Assembly: GCF_002221505.1 (NCBI RefSeq)
Contig: NZ_CP011036.1
Coordinates: 3,457,201-3,521,200, forward strand
DNA: 64,000 nucleotides
DNA from: Pseudoalteromonas nigrifaciens
GTDB lineage: Bacteria; Pseudomonadota; Gammaproteobacteria; Enterobacterales; Alteromonadaceae
Reading direction: 5' to 3'
Part shown: in pieces, positions 1-9,031 of the stretch
How positions within the stretch are numbered: position 1 is the stretch's first letter
How the letters are laid out: each line of letters starts with the position of its first letter
Translations under genes and position numbers: made by a program
Notes under the pieces: model-generated
Database searches by the model: none
What the model was told of the DNA's origin: nothing
Seen by the model: only the letters and a program-made list of their open reading frames with translations

Positions 1-31
1 ACGCATCTATTTGATGAATAGTTAATTGCAT
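1..31 (-). CDS. Possible 5' end of a gene running off the left edge
   Basis: On the minus strand an ATG at position 31 opens a frame reading MQLTIHQIDA up to the window edge. There is no strong ribosome binding site and only ten codons are visible, so this could be chance. It is listed because the next gene (PQ-loop protein) ends at 105 in the same direction and leaves room for a downstream gene. No function can be proposed. Confidence 0.3.
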   Translation of the reverse strand, partial: MQLTIHQIDA

Positions 32-104
32 GGTTTAAACTTTATAATTACGAATAGCTTAAACCTGCCACAGTTAAATTAAATTATCACTACTATTTTA
101 AACG

Positions 105-719
105 TTATACCGTATTAGGGCGCATTTTATAATATTGAATGCAACCAAGCTGCGCAGCGTTGGTGAGTAAAATCATCACAAACGTTAAAATATGCGCAAT
201 ACTTTGCGTAGCCATAGCAAACTCGGCAAATAAACCACAAATACCCGCCACAAACTGCAAACTAAAATAACGTGCACTTAAATTACTAATATCACCACTG
301 CGAATAGTTTTATACGTTTGTGGCATTACACGCACCGAGCTCATTACCAAACCAACAAAGGTTAACCACGTTAGTACCTTAGCTGTATCAAGTACTGGGT
401 TAGCTAATAACGTAAATGGAATAAGCGAAAAAGCCAACATACACAGTAACTGAACACGCTCTTTTCGCTCAGCATTATAACGCGCAAAATAGTATAAAAT
501 AGAACCACTTAATATACCTGTTACTATAAATGGCAGCGCCATATAAAAGCGCTCAAAATACAGATTAAAGGCAATAAAGTACGTACTTTGTGCAACACCA
601 AAGGTCATCATCAACAGCGATAAACCCGACACGCTGCGATTTTTACGAATTTTATTTAGCAGTGGTAAAAAACTAAAGACTAAAATAAATGAAGACAATA
701 CAGGCAGAAAATGTGCCAA
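105..719 (-). CDS. PQ-loop repeat membrane protein
   Basis: A 204-residue, very hydrophobic protein with about seven membrane segments. Two PQ-loop-like repeats are visible: one near residues 15-50 (FLPLLNKIRKNRSVSGLS) and one near 127-165 (VMPQTYKTIRSGDISNLS). In each, a Pro-containing helix precedes a basic loop and a small-residue-rich helix. This is the layout of the PQ-loop/SWEET superfamily, whose members move sugars, amino acids or other small solutes; the substrate cannot be told from sequence. The start ATG at 719 is followed directly by the first hydrophobic helix. It is transcribed divergently from the PepSY gene at 1003. Family assignment is fairly safe; function is open. Confidence 0.75.
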   Translation of the reverse strand: MAHFLPVLSSFILVFSFLPLLNKIRKNRSVSGLSLLMMTFGVAQSTYFIAFNLYFERFYMALPFIVTGILSGSILYYFARYNAERKERVQLLCMLAFSLIPFTLLANPVLDTAKVLTWLTFVGLVMSSVRVMPQTYKTIRSGDISNLSARYFSLQFVAGICGLFAEFAMATQSIAHILTFVMILLTNAAQLGCIQYYKMRPNTV

Positions 720-953
720 AGCAACCTCGCTCGTTACGTAAGTGTTAATAGGAATTAAAATGGAAACATATAATAAACATATGTTTTTAAAGGATTTTAT
801 ATTATAGCGGCATTGTAGTGGCGACTAGATTTTACTCAACTAAATTGAAAATATTTTTTTAGCAGCTGGCAACTTAGCTATACAAAAATCGTTAGCTTAA
901 GTTCACGCTTTTGCTGTTTTTAGCATAACCATCTGCAAAACTTGAATTGCAAT

Positions 954-968
954 TGATAATTGTTATCA
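954..968. promoter_or_regulatory. Fur box upstream of PepSY gene
   Basis: The sequence TGATAATTGTTATCA matches the 7-1-7 Fur consensus (TGATAAT-N-ATTATCA) at 13 of 14 defined positions and is an inverted repeat. It sits about 35 bp before the PepSY protein start, where a repressor would cover the promoter. Inference: iron-repressed expression. Confidence 0.75.
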
Positions 969-1002
969 TGCGCAATACTTGTCATCTTTTCTTGCTTTAT
1001 AT

Positions 1003-2136
1003 ATGCGAAAAACACTGTTTAAAATTCATAGCTGGGTTGCCCTTATTGCTATCATCCCCCTTATTGTTATTAGCATTACAGGGAGTGTTTTAGTATTTAA
1101 AAGCGAAATAGATGGCCTGCTAATGCCAAATAGCCACTTTGTGGTAAAAGCATTACCTGAGCGACTACCTATTGATAAGTTAATCGCTAAAACAGAGCGT
1201 ACTTACCCTAATTATATAGTAGTTAGTTGGGAAATATTTAACGATGATACTGCTGATCGGGTTTACTTAATAAAGCGCGGTACAGAGCAATGGGCTAAGT
1301 TACATTTAAACCAATACACAGGTGATATTTTGTCAGAGCCTGTGGGTACCAGCCATTATTTCACCGATTGGTTTTTAGAGCTGCATTACACCTTTTTACT
1401 TAACGATTTTAAAAATTTACCAGGGCAAACGGGCACTGTATTAGGGTTCTTTTTTGCGGTGTTTTTACTCGTATTGGGTATTAGCGGCCTGATTATTTAT
1501 CGCAAATTTTGGCGACGCTTATTTAGCGTACGCTGGCGTGCAACACTACAAATAGTGCTTAGCGACATTCATAAAATGACCGGCGTGTTAGGCTCACCCA
1601 TTATTATTATTTTAGCCATTACTGGCGGCTACTTTAACTGGGCTGTGTGGTATCACGAAGTGATAGAACACGCACAAGAAGAGCATTATGTACTAACCAA
1701 CCCCTTATACAGTCACGACATTTCGTTGCAGCAAATACTCGATGACAGCAAAAAACAAATCTCTACTTTTAACGGTACTTTTTTAGTTTTGCCATTAGAG
1801 CCAGACGAAAACATTACCTTATTTGGTGAAGTAAGCACAACCAATCCGCTGGCTAGTGAATACGCCAATACAATTACTTACAGTAAGCTAACTGGCGAGC
1901 ACATGGCTAACTGGGATATTCGCGAAGTAGGAATTGGCTGGCAAGTAATTGATAGCTTTAGAAAGCTCCACTTTGGCTACTTTGCAGGGCTTGTAAGTAA
2001 GGTGCTGTGGGCTGTTATTGGCTTAAGCCCTGTATGGCTTGCAGGTACTGGCTTTTATTTATGGCTTACCCGACGTGCACGCAAAAAGCAGTCACGACAA
2101 AACCGTTTAAATAAACGCCGCACAGCAAACCCTTGA
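1003..2136 (+). CDS. PepSY-associated membrane protein (siderophore-reductase-like)
   Basis: A 377-residue protein starting at ATG 1003 (MRKTLFKIHSWVAL); an in-frame TTG at 979 is possible but would add a poor N-terminus lying against the Fur box. There are four membrane segments (about residues 10-30, 143-168, 196-222 and 335-360) and a large periplasmic part between the first and second. His residues sit at membrane borders (IHSW, LHYTF, IHKMTG, LHFGYF), the pattern of PepSY_TM proteins. That family includes FoxB and PiuB-like inner-membrane proteins, which reduce or release iron from siderophores using haem. The Fur box at 954-968 supports an iron role. The exact substrate is unknown. Confidence 0.82.
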   Translation: MRKTLFKIHSWVALIAIIPLIVISITGSVLVFKSEIDGLLMPNSHFVVKALPERLPIDKLIAKTERTYPNYIVVSWEIFNDDTADRVYLIKRGTEQWAKLHLNQYTGDILSEPVGTSHYFTDWFLELHYTFLLNDFKNLPGQTGTVLGFFFAVFLLVLGISGLIIYRKFWRRLFSVRWRATLQIVLSDIHKMTGVLGSPIIIILAITGGYFNWAVWYHEVIEHAQEEHYVLTNPLYSHDISLQQILDDSKKQISTFNGTFLVLPLEPDENITLFGEVSTTNPLASEYANTITYSKLTGEHMANWDIREVGIGWQVIDSFRKLHFGYFAGLVSKVLWAVIGLSPVWLAGTGFYLWLTRRARKKQSRQNRLNKRRTANP

Positions 2137-2222
2137 TTAAAAAATAAACTCATTATAATGTTAGGTAAAGTAGTAATTAACTCTATTTAAGCTACTTACT
2201 TTTGTATCAATGGAGTGAGTTT

Positions 2223-2957
2223 ATGAAATTTTATACGCTTGTGATAATTACTATTTTTTCATTAATAACCGGCTGCAGCAGTACTAACAATCAAAAGCAA
2301 ATACTGCAAACTATACCGCTTACACAAGTAATTAATCATGCTTTATTTAGCCAGCAACCCACTTTATCTGAACAAGCTATTTTTGAGCTGTCTGAGGTCG
2401 AGACAGAGCAGTTTTTAGCGTATGCCAAAAAACAGCTATTATCTGGGATTCGTACCGATAGAGTTGTTTATAATTACCTTGAAAACCAACTAACTAACTT
2501 TACATATCACGGCGATACACTCACTTCTACACAAACAGTTAATCGAGCGCAAGGAAACTGTATTAGCCTAGCGGTGCTTACCCAAAGCTATGCTCGCATT
2601 CTTGGTTTAGATACGAGTTTTCAAGAAATGACCAGCGAGCCTGTTTACGCAAAAGAAAGTAACTTAGTGTATGTAGCTAACCATTTTAGAACTATGGTTT
2701 ATGCCCCTAAAGAAATAGGTACCGCTAAAAATATAAATCCAATAAGCACAATAACAACCCGCGCAGGTACGTTAATCGACTACTTCCCAACTCGAGACAG
2801 TGTTTACTCAGGTAGTGCTAACCATAATGACTTACTCGCTAAGTTTTATAGCAATTTAGCCGCTAGCGCATTAGCAAACAAACAATTAAACATGGCATAT
2901 TCTCTTATTTTGCAAGCTAATAACTACACCCCTAAAGATCCTTGCGTATTCCGGTGA
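2223..2957 (+). pseudogene. Transglutaminase-like/TPR lipoprotein, 5' fragment, cut by IS21-family element
   Basis: The frame starts at ATG 2223 behind the ribosome binding site GGAGTGAG. It encodes a lipoprotein signal ending in the lipobox LITGC, then a transglutaminase-like fold with candidate triad residues: Cys in [11 protein letters not shown] (near residue 105), His in VANHFRT and Asp in LIDYFPTRD. At 2943 the IS begins and the frame ends after four foreign residues. Removing the IS and one 5-bp duplicate joins codon 240 (P of PKDP) in frame to ELFNLAGILHRHAGD at 5552. The intact gene would have encoded 391 residues, a transglutaminase-like domain followed by TPR repeats. The 5' part alone may still be made as a truncated lipoprotein. 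Confidence 0.85.
2938..2942. repeat. Target-site duplication, left copy (ATCCT)
   Basis: ATCCT lies immediately before the left IS terminus and is repeated immediately after the right terminus at 5547-5551. The 5-bp length is within the range known for IS21-family insertions. Confidence 0.9.
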
Positions 2958-3022
2958 TGGTGAACACCGATTCCGGTTTTATCGTGAACACTTAAATTCC
3001 ACGCATTGGGTTCATGACATTT

Positions 3023-3778
3023 TTAACCTAAGTGTTCACGATGGTCAATTTTAGATTGAATTTTTCTCATAGACTCCCCCTTTAATTTTATCCGATGAGC
3101 ATTGTGCATTAGTCGATCTAAAATGGCATCGGCTAAGGTATTATCGCCGATGGATTGATGCCATTCTTCGGTGGGTAATTGACTGATGATGGCGGTTGAT
3201 GAACTGCCGTGCCTATCATCCATGATCTCCATTAAGTCATTTCGTTGTGCCGCTTTAAGTGGCTCAAGCCCCCAATCATCTAAAACGAGTAAGTCGATCT
3301 TAGCGAGTGACTGTAACATTCGACTGTAAGTGCCATCTGCTTTGGCTTGTGTCAGCGCAAGCATCAACCTTGAGAGTCGGTAATATTTAACGCTGTAGCC
3401 TTTCATGCATCCTGTATGCGCAAGCGCACAAGTGATATAGGTTTTACCGCTACCGCAAGGGCCTGTGATGAGTAAGTTTTGTGATTTATTCAGCCAATCA
3501 CATTGCAGTAGCGATGCCATCATCGATTGATTGAGACCTCGCGGGTGATGATAATCTATGTCTCTGGCGTTAGCGGCTAATTTAAGTTTTGCCGCTTTAA
3601 GTAAGCGTTGTTGTTTTCGGCTCTCTCGGTCTTGGGCTTCACTGTCTGCTAGCAGTTGTAGTCGCTCATCGAAGGACAACCCTTCATAAGTACTTGGTTG
3701 TTCTATTTGGCTCACTAAGGCGTTGGCCATACCACTGAGTTTGAGTTGACGAAGCTGAGTTATCGTTTGTTCTAACAT
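3023..3778 (-). CDS. istB: IS21-family transposition helper ATPase IstB
   Basis: A 251-residue AAA+ ATPase that stimulates IstA during transposition. The Walker A motif is GPCGSGKT near residue 107 and the Walker B-like stretch is IDLLVLDDWGLEPL near residue 163. An arginine-rich C-terminal part (DAILDRLMHNAHRIKLKG) matches the DnaA/DnaC-like family. The length of about 250 residues is typical. The start lies 15 bp downstream of the istA stop, so the two are co-transcribed. No frameshift is seen. Confidence 0.95.
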   Translation of the reverse strand: MLEQTITQLRQLKLSGMANALVSQIEQPSTYEGLSFDERLQLLADSEAQDRESRKQQRLLKAAKLKLAANARDIDYHHPRGLNQSMMASLLQCDWLNKSQNLLITGPCGSGKTYITCALAHTGCMKGYSVKYYRLSRLMLALTQAKADGTYSRMLQSLAKIDLLVLDDWGLEPLKAAQRNDLMEIMDDRHGSSSTAIISQLPTEEWHQSIGDNTLADAILDRLMHNAHRIKLKGESMRKIQSKIDHREHLG

Positions 3779-3792
3779 AGAATTTCCTTACC

Positions 3793-5337
3793 TTAATGGA
3801 AGCTTTTAGGACCACGGATATTTTCATGGGATTGTGGCAATAACGTCGACGGCTCTTCTTGCGTTCGCGGCAATTTATCTTGGTTGCTACTGAGTATGTC
3901 TTTGATATGTTTTAACCGATATAAACTGTATTGATTGGCTATCGCACAGGCGTTATTGAGCCGATCGGCGGGATAGCTTCTTGATAGGTTGAGTAAGCCT
4001 AAGCACACACGATACGCTTGTTCTTCATGTTGTTTCTGTGCCAATTGTGCTTTCACCCAGAGCAAAACGTCATCTCCAATATCTTTCGCCCAATTCATTA
4101 AACGCCCTGGTGACCATTTATGATGCTTCTCATGCTTTACAGGCATGTGCTCGGATGTGGTGGTCATGCCCGGATGATATTTTCTCGGGTGACTGGTGAT
4201 GCGTTTATGCTTGAAATAAGCCTCAATCAAGTTGTCTTTGGCATGAAGTTCAAGCTTTTCACCCACCAAGTGATGGGGTACCGAGTAAAGATGGTTATCA
4301 TACTGAACGTGATAATCAATATTCACTTTGACGTGTTTAATATCCGTGAATTGATAAGCTAGTTTGGGCATGGGCGCGAGGGCGGGTTTGTCGATTGACT
4401 CGAACCATGATTGTCGTGTCCCACTCAGTTGCTTAAAGGGCTTATTATTGACCTCAAGCAGTAAGGCTTTGATGCAATGGTTTAGCTCAGCTAATGAGAA
4501 AAAGGTTTGGTGTCGTAACTTGGCGAGTATCCAGCGTTCAATGATTTGCACGCCCACTTCGGCCTTGGCTTTATCTTGTGGTTTTCTGGGACGAGCAGGC
4601 ACAATCACGGTGCCATAATGCGCGGCCAATTGCTGATAACTCGGGTTAACATCAGGGTCGTAGCGACACGCTTTACTGACACCACTGCGTAAATTATCGG
4701 GGATAACCATGTCAGGTATACCGCCGATAAATTCAAATGCTCGCACGTGACTGCCGATCCAGTCGGGTAGACTTTGGCTCCAGGTTGCTTCACAAAATGT
4801 ATAATTTGATGCGCCCATCACCGCCACGAATATCTGGGCGAACTTCACTTCACCCGTCGCATTACAAACAATGGGCATCGTTTGACCCGCATAATCGACA
4901 AAGAGTTTTTCTCCTGCTTTATGCACTTGTCGCATCGAACGTTTTTGCTTTTTAAGCCAGGTCATATAGCGATCGCAGAACTGAGAATAGCTGTAACAAC
5001 GATTCGGATATTGCTGAGTATATTCTTCCCAGAGTAAGTTCTTGGTGACGCCTTTGCCCGTTAATTCTTTTCGAATGGCTGGCCAATCTGGCACTTCAAA
5101 TCGCTGGGATGGCCGAGTGTCGGCGCGAGGATAGAACTGACTAGCAAGCACAGAATCATCAAGCTCGTCGGGCAGTGGCCAACTTAACGATAAAGCTCTG
5201 GCTTTAGTGAGTAGTTTTTGAATACCACCGACACTGATCTTAGTGCTGGCACTTATTTTTCTGACACTGAGTTGGGCAGCAAAATGTAGCCTCAACACTT
5301 CTCGAATTTTACGCATTGTGATCCTCTTAGTCGCCAT
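3793..5337 (-). CDS. istA: IS21-family transposase IstA
   Basis: A 514-residue DDE transposase. The N-terminal helix-turn-helix (about residues 5-50, VRKISASTKISVGGIQKLL) binds the terminal repeats. The integrase-like catalytic core shows the acidic residues in FVDYAGQTMP (near 148), VIPDNLRSG (near 211) and the Glu in KAKAEVGVQIIERW (near 260). A C-terminal Mu-like domain follows. It is the first gene of the element, with its promoter in the 200 bp between 5337 and the right IS end. Upstream small frames inside it are shadows. Confidence 0.95.
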   Translation of the reverse strand: MATKRITMRKIREVLRLHFAAQLSVRKISASTKISVGGIQKLLTKARALSLSWPLPDELDDSVLASQFYPRADTRPSQRFEVPDWPAIRKELTGKGVTKNLLWEEYTQQYPNRCYSYSQFCDRYMTWLKKQKRSMRQVHKAGEKLFVDYAGQTMPIVCNATGEVKFAQIFVAVMGASNYTFCEATWSQSLPDWIGSHVRAFEFIGGIPDMVIPDNLRSGVSKACRYDPDVNPSYQQLAAHYGTVIVPARPRKPQDKAKAEVGVQIIERWILAKLRHQTFFSLAELNHCIKALLLEVNNKPFKQLSGTRQSWFESIDKPALAPMPKLAYQFTDIKHVKVNIDYHVQYDNHLYSVPHHLVGEKLELHAKDNLIEAYFKHKRITSHPRKYHPGMTTTSEHMPVKHEKHHKWSPGRLMNWAKDIGDDVLLWVKAQLAQKQHEEQAYRVCLGLLNLSRSYPADRLNNACAIANQYSLYRLKHIKDILSSNQDKLPRTQEEPSTLLPQSHENIRGPKSFH

Positions 5338-5546
5338 ATCCCTTCCTCAGTAATACAAAAAGGAAATAGCTTAACAAAGTAATTAATAATCAATGCGTTG
5401 AAATTGTACTGGTTTGGTGTGAACACCGATTCCGGAAAATCAGTCAAAAGTGTTCACGATAAAACCGGAATGAGCGTTCACGCTAAAACCAGAACGGGTG
5501 TTCACGATGGGCCGGAATCACTGTTCACGATGCTCCGGAATATGCA

Positions 5547-5551
5547 ATCCT
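5547..5551. repeat. Target-site duplication, right copy (ATCCT)
   Basis: Direct repeat partner of 2938-2942, immediately outside the right terminus of the IS21-family element. Confidence 0.9.
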
Positions 5552-6007
5552 GAGCTATTTAACTTAGCAGGCATATTACACCGCCATGCTGGCGACTTAC
5601 AAAGCGCGAAAAATATTTATCAAGCAGCATTAAATAACAATTATGCGAGCATAAATTTAATTAGTAACTATCAATTATTAGCTCAAAAGCTTGGTGATAC
5701 TCAGCTTGCGCAGCAGTTATCTTTACAACTAATAAATATAGAAAAAGATCCTTATGAGTTATTAGTACTGGCTAAAAATGAGTTACAAACAGGAAATATT
5801 TATAGCGCTAACAAACATGTTGAGCAAGCAATAGTAAAAGCACCGTATATAGCCGATCTGTATTTAGAGCTGGCGAAAATACGCTTTCAGCAAGGTAAAA
5901 CTCAACAAACACAAAGCTTACTCGAAAAAGCCATCGAACTTGAACGCGACAAACAAAAGCTTAATGTGTATCAAGCTAAGTTACTGTCGTTAAGTATGAC
6001 AAAGTAA
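5552..6007 (+). pseudogene. Transglutaminase-like/TPR lipoprotein, 3' fragment
   Basis: The 3' part (151 codons) of the gene split by the IS, in frame with the 5' fragment once the IS and one target duplicate are removed. It holds TPR repeats: ELFNLAGILHRHAGDLQSAK, then a degenerate repeat near LISNYQLLAQKLGD, then ADLYLELAKIRFQQGKTQQT. An open frame starting inside the IS right end (ATG 5498) could give a short fusion of about 169 residues, but it would lack a signal peptide and so probably be non-functional. TPR arms usually mediate protein-protein contacts. Confidence 0.85.
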
Positions 6008-6081
6008 ATGTGGGTTTTACGGCACTTAAATCGCCGCTCAAACCCCGTTATTAATTATTTTTACCTTTGCTTTTAAGAACG

Positions 6082-8913
6082 CTAAAGCGAATAATAAAAA
6101 CTTAACCACGCGCGCATCTCATCTGCAAAGCTATCGCCTTCTACGCGCGATAAGCCCAAATTAAACGTTAAATCATTTATACCTGCAGGCCCCATCCCAA
6201 AGCTAAGATCACCTTGATATTTTAAGCCGTAACTTTGTGCATATACCATGCTATCAAGTTGGTGTTGCTTGTAATAAAGCCAAGGTAACCCCTCTTTAAA
6301 GCTAAACCCAGCACCATAACCTTGATAACGCTTTGCAGTTGCACTGTAAAAAGGCAGCTCAGATGAAAGTACAAATTCGCTACTTTGTTGCTGATTAATC
6401 AGGTTTGAGCCAAAGCCACCTAATGCAAGGCTGCCATCATCACGTTGCTTTTGCTCAAGGCTTGCATAAAGAGGAATACCAAATGCTTTACCAAAAATTT
6501 GGGCGGCTAAATCGTAACCTTGCCAATTATTACTTTTGCTGCTGCCATCGTACCAGCTCGCATAAGTACTTTGGCCTATAACAAAGTCTTGGCGGTCATA
6601 TTGCCAGCTTTGAGTAACGCCTAAGCGCGTCCAGTTTTTATGGTTTTGTTTGTAGTCAGTGTAATTATAAGCAAGCTCTGGCGTTAAGTTTAACTGCCCA
6701 AATTTAAGAGGGTAACTTATTGCAGCAAAACCACCGCGCGCAGTAATATCGGCGCTTAAGCTTGTTTGATTTAAGGATTTATATTGGCGTGCTGTATTTA
6801 AATTATAATCAAACACGCTAAGTTTGAATTTTACTGGTAATGCACTGTATTTTGCCTGCACAAAACCACCATGCAAAGCACCATTGTGCAAGTCGGCGCT
6901 ATACCCTGCCTGTAAGTCGAGCTGTTTTAATAAATCGCTACTTTTAACCCCTAAATTCAACAAACTGGTTGCAGCCGAATAATACTGCGCGCCTAGTGCA
7001 AAAGTGGCTTGTTGCTCAAGTGCATTGTAGCTACTTTGTGTGCCTACTTGGTTAGTGTAAATGTTAGCTTTTGGAAGTGTGTGTTGATTAACCATAAGCA
7101 GTGGCGCATGTTTAGTGGTTGCAATATCACTAACCATATTCCCTTGGTGTGTTTTCGCTAGTTGTTTTATATTGGGGCCATCTGCGCTAATCGAGAAATA
7201 AAGTAATGAGCCATCAGCCATTTCAACGGGATGTGCAACCGCTTCTTGCCCTTGAGTTAGTTTAGTGAGTGTTTTGCTTGCAATATGATAACTATAAATA
7301 TCGGTAGCGCTATTTAAGCCAGCAATAAAGTAAAGCGACTCTCCATTTTGGCTAAAACTTGGTTGGCTTAAATATTGATACCCGTTTGGCATAGCCACTG
7401 ATTGACGGTGCTCACCATCCGTATTTTGTATATATAATTGCCAATTTTCGTTTAAAGATGCTGATAAGTAAGCTAATTTAGTTTCATCAGGGTTTAATAT
7501 TGGGTAGTCATACGCCGTTTTTAAACTTTTATTAAATAACTCAGTGACGACTTTAGTGGTTAAATTTACTTTCACTAATTCTGAGTAACCACCTCTTACT
7601 TGCTCAGCATATAAGGTTTCACCATCGCTGGTTACGCTAAAACGGCGAATACCTGCAAGCTCGGTAAGCTGCTCTATATTGCCGGTTTCAGTGTTGTAGC
7701 TAAAAACATCAGAAACACGATTATAACTCCCCGATTCCTCAGTACTAAAAGCACTAAAGTAAAGCGTGGTATTATTAATCCATTGTGGGTTAGCTATGCC
7801 TGCTCGGTTAATTTGGTTAAGCACTTGTTTTTGCTCACGCTTAAATACACCAGGTGCAGTGTCAGCAATATCTAGGGGATCATTTTCTAATAGCTTTTTT
7901 TGTGCTTTATTAAAGCTATTTTCGGCTTTAGTATTTTGCTCTGTGCTGTACACAATAAGCTTAGTGTTATCGTTTTTATCACGCTCTACAATTGCCAGCT
8001 TACTGCCATCTTTTGCAAGCGCAGGGTTACTTGCATATAAACTAAGCTGTAGCCACAGCTCACTATTAAGCTTAGGTTCTAATTGCTCTTTGGCCATAGC
8101 TTTGTAAGTGTATTCAGCTACAAAACGGCGGTACAGCTTAGCGGCACTTTGCCCAAACACGCCGCTAAATGCTTGATCAAAATCACGCACTTTTACGCCT
8201 TGCATGCGTGTCCAAACGCTATCGAGCGTTTGCTCTGAATAGTTTTGCTCTAACCAATTTAAAAAACGGCTACCAATTAAATACGCCATGGAGCTGGCCA
8301 TAAAGCCACCTTCGGTACTATTTAACTGTGAGTAGCTGGGCAACGCTCCTTGCTGGGCAAACTCTACTAATATTGCTTCTGAGTAGTTATCAAATAAGCG
8401 CCCACGACCGGTCATTTTAGATTCAATTAACGTGGCATAACCTTCGGCAACCCAACGAGGGGTATTGCTGTAAGTTAGATCGTATAGATCCCATAGACTG
8501 CGTATTTTTTGCTGCCAGTTATTACGTGTTGGCTGTGCTAAATGCACTAAGTGAATGTACTCGTGCAATACCAATAACTGCTGCCAACCTGAGGTATTTG
8601 ATATAACAGTATCTGATTGTGGCGGCGTGGTAAAAAGTGCCATTATCGGGTTATTTGAGGTAGGTAGCGCAAAACCATTCGCTGCATTTAAGGGATCAAA
8701 CACCACTACATCTACAGTTTTATCGAGTGCGCGGTTTTGTTGCTCAAGCACTTTGGTACGTACTATTTCGAGCTCTACAGCAGTCGATTTGGCAAAGTCG
8801 GTATGCTCAATACTGTAATGCACATTAAAGTGCTCGGTATGAATGGTTTGCCAGTCGTTGCCATAGCTCGGCGCGGTAAGTAATAAAGCCGCTGCGATAA
8901 GTGTTTTTTTCAT
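6082..8913 (-). CDS. Secreted metalloprotease/beta-propeller/outer-membrane barrel protein
   Basis: A 943-residue protein with a signal peptide (MKKTLIAAALLLTAPSYG). Residues about 25-280 resemble gluzincin-type peptidases of the peptidase-MA kind: the zinc motif HEYIH (near 117) is followed by WVAEGYATLIESK, giving the third metal ligand Glu. Residues about 285-610 contain WD40-like/TolB-type propeller repeats (for example DGSKLAIVERDKND, DETKLAYLSASLNENWQLY). The last 300 residues have alternating aromatic strands and end in WLSFYYSL, like an outer-membrane beta barrel. The likely location is the outer membrane with the catalytic part in the periplasm or at the surface. Substrate unknown. 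It stands alone, convergent with the interrupted TPR gene. Confidence 0.75.
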   Translation of the reverse strand: MKKTLIAAALLLTAPSYGNDWQTIHTEHFNVHYSIEHTDFAKSTAVELEIVRTKVLEQQNRALDKTVDVVVFDPLNAANGFALPTSNNPIMALFTTPPQSDTVISNTSGWQQLLVLHEYIHLVHLAQPTRNNWQQKIRSLWDLYDLTYSNTPRWVAEGYATLIESKMTGRGRLFDNYSEAILVEFAQQGALPSYSQLNSTEGGFMASSMAYLIGSRFLNWLEQNYSEQTLDSVWTRMQGVKVRDFDQAFSGVFGQSAAKLYRRFVAEYTYKAMAKEQLEPKLNSELWLQLSLYASNPALAKDGSKLAIVERDKNDNTKLIVYSTEQNTKAENSFNKAQKKLLENDPLDIADTAPGVFKREQKQVLNQINRAGIANPQWINNTTLYFSAFSTEESGSYNRVSDVFSYNTETGNIEQLTELAGIRRFSVTSDGETLYAEQVRGGYSELVKVNLTTKVVTELFNKSLKTAYDYPILNPDETKLAYLSASLNENWQLYIQNTDGEHRQSVAMPNGYQYLSQPSFSQNGESLYFIAGLNSATDIYSYHIASKTLTKLTQGQEAVAHPVEMADGSLLYFSISADGPNIKQLAKTHQGNMVSDIATTKHAPLLMVNQHTLPKANIYTNQVGTQSSYNALEQQATFALGAQYYSAATSLLNLGVKSSDLLKQLDLQAGYSADLHNGALHGGFVQAKYSALPVKFKLSVFDYNLNTARQYKSLNQTSLSADITARGGFAAISYPLKFGQLNLTPELAYNYTDYKQNHKNWTRLGVTQSWQYDRQDFVIGQSTYASWYDGSSKSNNWQGYDLAAQIFGKAFGIPLYASLEQKQRDDGSLALGGFGSNLINQQQSSEFVLSSELPFYSATAKRYQGYGAGFSFKEGLPWLYYKQHQLDSMVYAQSYGLKYQGDLSFGMGPAGINDLTFNLGLSRVEGDSFADEMRAWLSFYYSL

Positions 8914-9031
8914 TATAGTCCCTTAGATGATCCCTTAACTGCACCTAGGTTATTACTAATTACTTTTAGTTGGCAGTAATAAAGTGTAATAAAACATGTG
9001 CAACTATAAACTACACATGCTTTTAGTAGAG

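Larger units (their letters stand above)
2943..5546 (-). mobile_element. Complete IS21-family insertion sequence (2604 bp)
   Basis: The ends are related inverted repeats: the left end reads TGCGTATTCCGG inwards and the right end reads TGCATATTCCGG inwards on the other strand, so the element has TG...CA termini. It is bracketed by the 5-bp direct repeat ATCCT and carries istA and istB on the minus strand. Several subterminal repeats of the form GTGAACA...TTCCGG lie inside both ends: about two to three on the left (2952-3045) and five on the right (5420-5540). These are typical transposase-binding repeats of this family. Both genes are open and key motifs are intact, so the element may be active. 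Confidence 0.95.

Noticed and set aside
4120..4955. Plus-strand frames inside istA
   Set aside because: They are antisense to the transposase, have no ribosome binding sites and no recognisable domains.
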